Below, piece after piece: positions 1 to 5,453 of a DNA stretch of 8,726 nt (positions are counted from its first letter, which is position 1; the number at the start of each line of letters is the position of its first letter). A model generated the notes under the pieces. That model was not told where the DNA came from and made no database searches. It saw only the letters and a list, made by a program, of their open reading frames with translations. A program made the position numbers and the translations under genes. This DNA comes from JBDRHL01 sp043816955. GTDB taxonomy: Bacteria > Planctomycetota > Phycisphaerae > Sedimentisphaerales > CAYZTY01. Where the stretch lies: contig JBDRHL010000207.1 in assembly GCA_043816955.1 (NCBI GenBank), positions 1 to 8,726 of the forward strand. Direction: 5' to 3'.

Positions 1-89
1 CATCGAAGAACTTCCAAATATTCCCGACAGGCCTCTTCCGATGAAAACCGCTTTTCCAATTCCATCAATGTTCGCGGGTAATCTTCCAT
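1..89 (-). CDS. IS1595-family (ISXO2-like) transposase, N-terminal fragment
   Basis: Partial gene: 29 codons from an ATG at 89-87 to the window edge. It reads MEDYPRTLMELEKRF, then a segment containing EEACREYL, and ends ..EVLR followed by TG, which would make the Trp expected next. This is the usual N-terminus of IS1595/ISXO2-like DDE-type transposases, which normally continue with a CPxC zinc ribbon. The zinc ribbon and catalytic domain lie outside the window. No Shine-Dalgarno site is visible before the ATG. The frame is open a little further upstream but has no better start before a stop codon. The matching C-terminus is at 8624-8726 on the same strand. Confidence 0.8.
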   Translation of the reverse strand, partial: MEDYPRTLMELEKRFSSEEACREYLEVLR

Positions 90-115
90 GATCGCAAATA
101 CTACCGATTGTATGT

Positions 116-152
116 ACTGGAGTCAAGGAGATACCCCCTTGAAATAATATAT
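116..152 (-). repeat. Terminal inverted repeat of the IS, left copy
   Basis: Read on the minus strand, it has a 10-base AT block (ATATATTATT), two extra bases (TC), the near-palindromic core AAGGGGGTATCTCCTT, two variable bases, then CTCCAGT. Thirty-three positions are identical to the right-hand copy at 8584-8618, with two mismatches and a 2-nt gap. The AT block may double as the TATA element of the transposase gene, whose ATG lies about 60 nt downstream. Confidence 0.85.
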
Positions 153-312
153 GTCGTTTGGCAGTTACTACCCGCCAGTGACAACAGTAAAAAAACATAC
201 ACTTCTTTTAACGAAAACACCTCCACGCTTAAACTCCGCACCCTCTACTCTGGTAAACTGGTTTACATTTTTCTATAAAAGTAGCTGAAAACATCAATGC
301 CTAAACTCAAGT
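153..312. other. Gene-free region between the IS and the 3' end of orc1/cdc6
   Basis: I find no convincing gene here. It contains a perfect short palindrome, GTAAAC-TG-GTTTAC, at 253-266. It also has an oligo-A run at 189-195, which is oligo-T on the minus strand and could end the orc1/cdc6 transcript. GCCAGTGACAAC at 174-185 recurs with one mismatch, inverted, at 8269-8280. These could be initiator-binding or operator sites, but no iteron array is visible. Confidence 0.4.
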
Positions 313-1413
313 CTACTCAAAACGAAGCTTGCATACCTGCTTTGCGATAGACTTGTCAAAGGTTAGCACAACCCTGTTGGTATAAATTCTGTCAATCTTT
401 GTCGCAACCAGTGCCAAAAGCCCGACACTTTGCAGGTAGCCAAGATTGGTATAGAAATACATATAGCTGAAAGGTTTGATCTGGTGATCTTGGCTGAACC
501 GGCAATATCTTTTATAAATGGCTTTGACAAGGTCAGATTTGCTGGTTGCAGCTGCCCAGAGAATCATAAGATTTGCATCAGCCAGATCGTTAACAACATC
601 AATCACGATATCCCTTCTGGCATCTTCAAAACATTTTTCAATACCATCATCAGGACTCATCATTTTGTAATACAGTGTTTTTATCGCAACTCTCGCATCA
701 GAGTTTGTTTTTTGAGTAGTTAAGGCTGCAATCTGAGACAAATGACCTTCTTCACAGCTATGCAAACCTTTTTTGGCTCTATCCTGTAAAATATCAAAAA
801 TCTGCTCGGCATTATAATTCTTAAAGTGCAAAGGTATTGGCTGAAGGCTGCTGCGTGTGGCTGGGTCAAGTTGTTTGAGCACATGTGGAGTATTGGAAAG
901 CATTATCACCATATAAGGCTGTTCGCTTCTGCTCAAGAAATAAAGGACTTCACGGTTCTTGTCTTTTGAACTCATAAGATTAACCTCATCAAGGATAACG
1001 ACTGTTTTATTTTTATACTGCTGCATAAACCGCTGATAGAGATTAACAAGGCTCGAACCTGCTGAATTTTCGTTATCCAATAGATATGAAAAGATTTTGA
1101 AGCTGGTATTGTAGTGACGGCAGTTGACGTAGAGAACATCCATTCCAGTTTCATTCTGAAATAACTCCTTCAAATATTTGAGAATAAGTGTCTTGCCTGA
1201 ACCTCGGCTGCCTATGATGGCCATATGCGTAGGTATCCGGCTTTTCTCGAACTGAAGCATATTATTGATAATCTGTTTGACTTCCTCTCGCATGACAGGT
1301 TTTTCAGGGATGTAGTTATAATCGAACACAACAAAATCTTTTATCAGCGATGATTTTTCATCAAAAGAACTTCTCTTTTTGCTCAGATAGGACGCTATAT
1401 CCATACGACGCAT
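313..1413 (-). CDS. cdc6: Orc1/Cdc6-family AAA+ replication initiator
   Basis: A 366-aa protein that should bind origin DNA and help load the MCM helicase. In its N-terminal AAA+ domain I see Walker A GSRGSGKT (residues 68-75), Walker B VVILDE (138-143), sensor 1 as LSN (about 172-174), an arginine in LDPATRSSL (R187) and a sensor 2-like SDAR (R241). The C-terminal 90 residues fit the winged-helix domain of archaeal Orc1/Cdc6 (IYKRY.., then a Tyr/Phe-rich helix and LGYLQSVGLL). The length is slightly short for the family. The frame can extend to a TTG at 1434, but I chose the ATG at 1413 because GGTGGAG (1417-1423) sits just upstream and a TATA-like box lies at 1444-1456. It is transcribed away from the cargo cluster. 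Its presence suggests an autonomous replicon, although chromosomes also carry such genes. Confidence 0.88.
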   Translation of the reverse strand: MRRMDIASYLSKKRSSFDEKSSLIKDFVVFDYNYIPEKPVMREEVKQIINNMLQFEKSRIPTHMAIIGSRGSGKTLILKYLKELFQNETGMDVLYVNCRHYNTSFKIFSYLLDNENSAGSSLVNLYQRFMQQYKNKTVVILDEVNLMSSKDKNREVLYFLSRSEQPYMVIMLSNTPHVLKQLDPATRSSLQPIPLHFKNYNAEQIFDILQDRAKKGLHSCEEGHLSQIAALTTQKTNSDARVAIKTLYYKMMSPDDGIEKCFEDARRDIVIDVVNDLADANLMILWAAATSKSDLVKAIYKRYCRFSQDHQIKPFSYMYFYTNLGYLQSVGLLALVATKIDRIYTNRVVLTFDKSIAKQVCKLRFE

Positions 1414-1585
1414 CAACTCCACCCTATGTATCAACTGTACCTGTATTTAATATTTTCGTGCCTCTGCGAAGTGGCAAAACCTAAACTATTAATGAAGCAA
1501 CTAAAACTGGTATTAGTCGTCCAATTCGATTATTATGTGCAAGGCAAGCTTGGCTATATGTGAAAAATTAAGGTTCATATTTTTA
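1414..1585. other. Divergent intergenic region, candidate replication origin
   Basis: This 172-bp region separates orc1/cdc6 (leftward) from the methyltransferase gene (rightward). Archaeal origins often lie directly upstream of an orc1/cdc6 gene. It has an AT-rich stretch near 1444-1456, AAGTGGCAAAAC at 1469-1480, and AAACTGGT at 1504-1511, which also occurs at 255-262. These loosely resemble origin-recognition-box cores, but I see no array of clear, well-conserved boxes. TATA-like candidates for the rightward gene are near 1529-1535 and 1554-1560 (TATATGT). Confidence 0.3.
1444..1456 (-). promoter_or_regulatory. TATA-box promoter of orc1/cdc6
   Basis: On the minus strand this reads AAAATATTAAATA, an AT-rich archaeal TATA element. 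Its centre is about 36 nt before the ATG at 1413, which would place the transcription start near 1424 and give a short leader containing the GGTGGAG ribosome site. Confidence 0.5.
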
Positions 1586-2473
1586 ATGAGTGCTGCGATG
1601 AGCTTATTGGAATTCTTAAAAGACCAAAAGATACTCCTGCTCGATGGAGCAATGGGAACCCAGCTTGATAAGCGTGGTCTGATGTCTCGTGGCAGAAATA
1701 ACCTCGATTCTCCCGAAGCTGTCCTGGAAATCCATCAAGAATACTGCCAGTGTGGCTGCAACGTCATTACTACCAATACGCTGACTATGAATCGCATTTA
1801 TATCGAGACGCATAATGTTGGCGTGGACGTTCGAGAGGTAAACAAGGCCGGCGCTGAATTGGCAAGGCAGGCTGCAACCGATGGGCAATATGTATTAGGC
1901 GACATCAGTTCCACCGGCCAACTACTTGAGCCGTATGGTACTTACAAGGAGTCTCAATTCTACGACACCTTCGCTGAGCAGGCCGAAATCCTTGCAGAAT
2001 CCGGGGTAGATGGCTTTATTATTGAGACCGTGTTTGATCTAAACGAGGCTTTATGTGCTCTTCGTGCGTGTAAGGATAACTTTTCACTTCCTGTGATTGT
2101 TTCGATTGCCTTTAACACCGAGGCTAATGGAGCGAGAACGATAATGGGCAATTCCGCAGAGGACTGTGCCAAGCATCTTACCGATACCGGTGCAGATATA
2201 ATTGGTGCCAATTGCGGCGATCTTGACCCTGCTCAAATGTCGGTAGTGGTATCTCTGCTCAAATCCGCAACGACGCTACCTATTTTGGCTCAGCCTAATG
2301 CGGGCAAGCCCAAACTGATTGATGACAAAACAGTATTTGAAATGGCCCCAGAACCATTTGCAGCTGGAATGGAGAAGTGTATAAGTGCTGGGGCTAGTCT
2401 CGTAGGCGGTTGCTGTGGAACAACCCCTGAACACATCCAAGCTTTATCTGACATGCTGAGCCAAAAGAAATAG
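1586..2473 (+). CDS. Homocysteine S-methyltransferase-like protein (MetH N-terminal domain family)
   Basis: A 295-aa TIM-barrel methyltransferase of the S-methyl_trans family, expected to use zinc to activate homocysteine or a similar thiol and accept a methyl group. The N-terminus has the family signature LLLDGAMGTQL. The zinc ligands fit GANCG (C210) and GGCCGT (C276, C277). The length is that of a free-standing domain: there are no folate-, cobalamin- or AdoMet-binding modules, so the methyl donor is unknown (another corrinoid protein or an S-methyl compound). The frame is open to ATG 1535, but the first 17 residues do not look like the family. ATG 1586 has AAGGT 11 nt upstream; ATG 1598 is also possible. 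It is first in a same-strand cluster with an acetyltransferase and a hydrolase. It looks like metabolic cargo on this replicon. Confidence 0.85.
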   Translation: MSAAMSLLEFLKDQKILLLDGAMGTQLDKRGLMSRGRNNLDSPEAVLEIHQEYCQCGCNVITTNTLTMNRIYIETHNVGVDVREVNKAGAELARQAATDGQYVLGDISSTGQLLEPYGTYKESQFYDTFAEQAEILAESGVDGFIIETVFDLNEALCALRACKDNFSLPVIVSIAFNTEANGARTIMGNSAEDCAKHLTDTGADIIGANCGDLDPAQMSVVVSLLKSATTLPILAQPNAGKPKLIDDKTVFEMAPEPFAAGMEKCISAGASLVGGCCGTTPEHIQALSDMLSQKK

Positions 2474-2503
2474 CAGAATCATTTGAATATATGCCATTAT
2501 CGC

Positions 2504-2508
2504 GGAGG
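2504..2508 (+). promoter_or_regulatory. Ribosome-binding site GGAGG of the GNAT gene
   Basis: A canonical GGAGG lies 9 nt before ATG 2518. It sits inside the longer open frame that begins at ATG 2491, so it decides in favour of the downstream start. Confidence 0.7.
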
Positions 2509-2517
2509 AACAGATTT

Positions 2518-3003
2518 ATGGATATCAAATTCACCGTAAATGACAATATCACCGCTGAAGAGATGCAGCTATTGGCAAAAGCTGTCGGTTTTGGTCGTGA
2601 CAGATCTCTCGAACGAAACGAAATTGCTCTTGTCGGTTCCATTTTCGTTGCATCTGCACGTTGTGACGGCAAGCTCATTGGCCTTGTTCGTCTTGTTGGT
2701 GATGGAGGATATATCCTGCACATGGCCGATCTGGAGGTACATCCAGACTTTCAACGGCGAGGCATTGCCCATAAGCTAATGGAAATGGCAATAGATTTTG
2801 CAACAGATAAGAAGATTGGAACCGGAAATAATCTGGGAGAATTTACTCTCTTTGCCAACGTCAGTGCTGACAGATTCTATGAGAAACTGGGATTTACTTT
2901 GTGTTCAAACGGCATGGTTCTAACGGATACCGAATCCCGCAAGCAACACGAATTGAACTTCCAAAAGATCTGGGCAGATAAACACAAACAAAATATTTCA
3001 TAA
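2518..3003 (+). CDS. GNAT-family N-acetyltransferase
   Basis: A 161-aa protein with the GNAT acetyl-CoA fold. The central strand LHMADLEVHPDFQRRGIAHKL contains motif A, with the Q/R-x-x-G-x-A acetyl-CoA pyrophosphate loop as QRRGIA. A C-terminal FYEKLGF matches the conserved motif B region. The substrate cannot be told; this compact type acetylates small molecules, protein N-termini or lysines. The start is set by the GGAGG site. It follows the methyltransferase by 44 nt and precedes the hydrolase by 16 nt, so the three probably share a transcript. The strong ribosome site here may allow higher expression than its neighbours. Confidence 0.87.
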   Translation: MDIKFTVNDNITAEEMQLLAKAVGFGRDRSLERNEIALVGSIFVASARCDGKLIGLVRLVGDGGYILHMADLEVHPDFQRRGIAHKLMEMAIDFATDKKIGTGNNLGEFTLFANVSADRFYEKLGFTLCSNGMVLTDTESRKQHELNFQKIWADKHKQNIS

Positions 3004-3019
3004 ATGCACCGTAGTAACC

Positions 3020-3805
3020 ATGAAAAAACTGAGAAAATATGGCAAAGCCCCTTTTAGTGTTGCCGTTGTTCACGGCGGGCCGGGTGCAGCCGGAGAGATG
3101 GCTCCGGTCGCGCATGAACTTGCAGCCGATATGGGTATTTTAGAGCCGATTCAAACTGCTGTTTCGATTGAAGGGCAGGTTGAGGAGTTAAAAACCGTTC
3201 TGGAAAACAATGCAGACCTTCCTACCACCTTGGTTGGCTTTTCCTGGGGAGCTTGGCTCAGTTTTATTGTTGCTGCTCGTTATCCTGCAATCATCAAAAA
3301 ACTGGTACTCATTGGGAGTGGCCCTTATGAAGAAAAGTATGTTGCGAAAATCCAGGAGACCAGGTTACGTCGTCTCAGCGAGGAAGAAAGAGCAGAGTTT
3401 GAGTCCATCTTCAGAACTTTAGACAATCCCGCAACCGAAGACAAAAACACGGTATTTGCAAAACTTGGAGCATTAGCTTCAAAGGCCGATGCGTATGACC
3501 CGGAAATGGAAAAATCTGAAGAAATTGATTGTTGTGGTGCTGATATTTTTCAAAGCGTTTGGCCGGAAGCTGCGAAACTTAGAAGTAGCGGGCAACTTCT
3601 TGAACTTGCAAAATATATCAACTGCCCGGTTGTGGCGATCCATGGCGACTATGATCCTCACCCGGCCGAAGGTGTTCAAAAACCTCTGTCTACAATTCTG
3701 AAAAGTTTTCGATCTATCCTGCTAAAGAATTGTGGCCACAAGCCCTGGATTGAACGTCAAGCCAAGGGAGAGTTTTTTCGAATTCTCAAAGAACAATTAC
3801 AGTAA
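3020..3805 (+). CDS. Alpha/beta hydrolase (proline iminopeptidase-like)
   Basis: A 261-aa single-domain alpha/beta hydrolase, probably cytoplasmic as no signal peptide is seen. The oxyanion-hole loop is HGGPG (18-22), the typical proline-iminopeptidase form. The nucleophile elbow is GFSWGAW with S75. The acid is most likely D212 in GDYDPHP and the histidine H240 in CGHKPW, completing the triad. The cap region (about 105-195) is charged and helical and carries a CC pair at 171-172. The substrate is unknown; esters, lactones or small peptides are all possible. No clear Shine-Dalgarno site precedes ATG 3020; it lies 16 nt after the GNAT stop, so translation may be coupled. It is the last gene of the cargo cluster. 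Confidence 0.87.
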   Translation: MKKLRKYGKAPFSVAVVHGGPGAAGEMAPVAHELAADMGILEPIQTAVSIEGQVEELKTVLENNADLPTTLVGFSWGAWLSFIVAARYPAIIKKLVLIGSGPYEEKYVAKIQETRLRRLSEEERAEFESIFRTLDNPATEDKNTVFAKLGALASKADAYDPEMEKSEEIDCCGADIFQSVWPEAAKLRSSGQLLELAKYINCPVVAIHGDYDPHPAEGVQKPLSTILKSFRSILLKNCGHKPWIERQAKGEFFRILKEQLQ

Positions 3806-3834
3806 TGGATACTTCCTAATAAATCATTTAATCA

Positions 3835-3860
3835 CATTTTTCCAAACATCATCTCTTTTC
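3835..3860 (+). terminator. Possible T-rich terminator after the cargo cluster
   Basis: About 30 nt after the hydrolase stop the plus strand has two T-tracts (TTTTT at 3837-3841 and TTTT at 3856-3859) in a pyrimidine-rich stretch with no stable hairpin. Euryarchaeal terminators are often simple oligo-T runs. This is only a plausible site. Confidence 0.3.
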
Positions 3861-3895
3861 ATCTATATGTGGCGGATGCAACAAAAACCGTAAAC

Positions 3896-3903
3896 TATAA
3901 ATA
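3896..3903 (+). promoter_or_regulatory. TATA-box promoter, probably giving a leaderless mRNA
   Basis: TATAAATA is a near-ideal archaeal TATA box. Its centre is about 27 nt before ATG 3927, so the predicted transcription start falls at or within a base or two of the start codon. The transcript of the membrane-protein gene would then be leaderless, and the weak AGGT at 3918-3921 would not be transcribed. Confidence 0.65.
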
Positions 3904-3926
3904 CTTGCTCATCCATTAGGTCTCGC

Positions 3927-5006
3927 ATGAGGCCCGGAAACCTGTTTTATGATTTACATTTTTACGAGCTGTTAGAATCTTTGATACCTGATTTTGTACT
4001 GGCTTTTGCTTTTTTTACATCGCTTGTATATGCCGTCTTAGGCAAGAGATTCGACCATCAGCGGCCAGCCATAGTAATGTCCGTCTCTATCGGTTTTGCA
4101 TTATCGATAGGCTTGGTTTGGTGGGAGCAGGCGAATGATCTCTCAATCAGAAATCTCGGACCTATAGCTATCGGCTTTGCAATACTCGTTCTTTCATTTG
4201 TGATGTACCAGTCCATAAAGCATGTCGGGGGCATATGGGCTGGTGCAGGCATTACAATCGGAGCCTGTATTCTAATAGCTCAGCTTCTAAAACTGAATAT
4301 TCCTGTCGATTCCGAAATCATCCAGACAATCATAGTAGTTACTTTGATGGTCGGGCTTATCGCGTTCCTGTCACATACAAAAAGTCCCTCAGTTCATTTT
4401 CCCCGGGTATCACCCAATTTACCAGATGTCCGCCATGATATGGCTGATTTATATCGTAACAGGCACCTATCAAACAAGCTCTCTCGAAACATGCGAAGTT
4501 TACGCAAAGAAGCAAAAACTTTGAATGAACATCCGAAAGATGCCGGCAATGTACTTGGGCAGCTAAAAAAAATGCTTCCTGCACAAGGTTATCTAACCGA
4601 AAGAATGGCTCAACTTCGAGCAAAAGCTCACCAAATCCGCAATGGCCATATCGCAAGATTGGAGGAAACAAAATACGTGTTTTCGAAATTGCCTGTTTCG
4701 GAAAAGAAAAAGGCTTCTGCCGAATTAGCCGCCCGATATAACCAGCTTATTGGTATCGACACACGCCTGGAAAGACTCGACAAAGCTGTAGCTGAAAACG
4801 AACGCAGAATCAGGGAATTAACCACCCAGGCACAAAAATTTACAGCCAAGTATGATTACCAGAAGCTAACCGACTCTCTTAAAGCTGCTGAAAAACTCCA
4901 GCATCATAACAGCAAACTGTTTAAGATTATCGATCGAACAGAAGGCAAACTTACTGCTATTGCCAAAAAAATCGCAAAAGAAACCAGAGAGGTAAACAAA
5001 AAATGA
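3927..5006 (+). CDS. Five-TM membrane protein with long cytoplasmic coiled-coil tail, unknown function
   Basis: A 359-aa protein I do not recognise. The N-terminal 150 residues hold about five hydrophobic helices (roughly 20-38, 47-66, 77-96, 101-121, 130-149). The rest (about 165-359) is hydrophilic, rich in Lys, Glu, Arg and Gln, and strongly helical, probably one or more coiled coils. There is no enzyme motif I can name. The basic bias after the last TM helix suggests the tail is cytoplasmic. It has its own strong TATA box and overlaps the next gene by ATGA at 5003-5006, so the two are translationally coupled. It could be a membrane anchor or scaffold for the small nuclease-like protein, a segregation or transfer component, or part of a defence module; nothing decides between these. 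Confidence 0.8.
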   Translation: MRPGNLFYDLHFYELLESLIPDFVLAFAFFTSLVYAVLGKRFDHQRPAIVMSVSIGFALSIGLVWWEQANDLSIRNLGPIAIGFAILVLSFVMYQSIKHVGGIWAGAGITIGACILIAQLLKLNIPVDSEIIQTIIVVTLMVGLIAFLSHTKSPSVHFPRVSPNLPDVRHDMADLYRNRHLSNKLSRNMRSLRKEAKTLNEHPKDAGNVLGQLKKMLPAQGYLTERMAQLRAKAHQIRNGHIARLEETKYVFSKLPVSEKKKASAELAARYNQLIGIDTRLERLDKAVAENERRIRELTTQAQKFTAKYDYQKLTDSLKAAEKLQHHNSKLFKIIDRTEGKLTAIAKKIAKETREVNKK

Positions 5007-5431
5007 ATAAGCAAATCAAAGAATCAGAGCTTACAGATTTACTGGACGAACTCGACCCACCGTATGAATCAAAAGAAGAATTACAGATTGGCCGTATATT
5101 GGACCAATACGGAATACCTTTTTTCTATAAGCAGGCTACAGTTATTTACCATGACGGCAAAAACGAAATCTGGAAACCGACATTTACACTGCCACAACAA
5201 GGCTGCTATGTCATTGACTATATCGCCCAGGCAAACGGCCAGAACAGCAAAGACGATATTACTCAAAAACGAAAGGACATCTATAATTACAATCAGATTC
5301 CCGCCACAGTATTAGGGCCGAAGGATTTAGAAAAGCCGAACTTTCGAAATGATCTATATAAAAAGTTGAAAGAAGAATTCTGCCGATTCCATAACCCGCT
5401 GGCTTACACCATACAATCACAGGGCAAGTGA
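5003..5431 (+). CDS. Small PD-(D/E)XK nuclease-like protein with altered catalytic residues
   Basis: A 142-aa protein. Residues 22-125 follow the layout of small archaeal PD-(D/E)XK/Vsr-like proteins: SKEELQIGRILDQYGIPFFY, a loop, WKPTFTLP, a short hairpin, YVIDY, then a Lys/Tyr-rich helix and a C-terminal IPATVLGP strand. In active relatives the middle motif is usually PDF and the next strand carries an acidic residue plus a nearby Lys or Gln. Here the Asp is T60 and the second acid would be D72, so catalysis may be lost or rearranged. The ATG overlaps the upstream stop (ATGA), with GAGAGGT at 4987-4993 as ribosome site. The fold call is by eye from motif spacing and is moderately secure; a non-catalytic DNA-binding role is possible. 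Confidence 0.65.
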   Translation: MNKQIKESELTDLLDELDPPYESKEELQIGRILDQYGIPFFYKQATVIYHDGKNEIWKPTFTLPQQGCYVIDYIAQANGQNSKDDITQKRKDIYNYNQIPATVLGPKDLEKPNFRNDLYKKLKEEFCRFHNPLAYTIQSQGK

Positions 5432-5453
5432 TTCAGTATGTATTTAAACAGCT

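Larger units (their letters stand above)
1..152 (-). mobile_element. End of an IS1595-like insertion sequence (5' end, continues left of window)
   Basis: A minus-strand transposase start (base 89) is preceded by a terminal inverted repeat at 116-152. A nearly identical repeat lies in opposite orientation at the other end of the window. The element runs off the left edge, so only its transposase-start end is present. The exact outer boundary is uncertain because I cannot see a clear target-site duplication; base 152 is where similarity to the right-hand repeat stops. The family call rests on the transposase N-terminus. Confidence 0.75.

Noticed and set aside
1..199. Minus-strand open frame from an ATG near 199 (about 66 codons) running off the left edge
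   Set aside because: It overlaps the transposase N-terminus in another frame and crosses the terminal repeat; the transposase frame is the one with family motifs.
253..266. GTAAACTGGTTTAC palindrome as an intrinsic terminator hairpin
   Set aside because: The loop of two bases is too tight for a stable hairpin with 6-bp AT-rich arms, and archaeal terminators rarely need one; a protein-binding site is more likely.
430..723. Plus-strand 97-codon frame within orc1/cdc6
   Set aside because: It is antisense to the winged-helix and sensor regions of a confident gene and has no promoter or ribosome site of note.
1414..1434. Extended TTG start for orc1/cdc6
   Set aside because: GGTGGAG at 1417-1423 and the TATA spacing point to ATG 1413; the seven extra residues add nothing conserved.
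1535..1585. Upstream ATG 1535 for the methyltransferase
   Set aside because: It would add 17 residues with no family resemblance, and no ribosome site precedes it.
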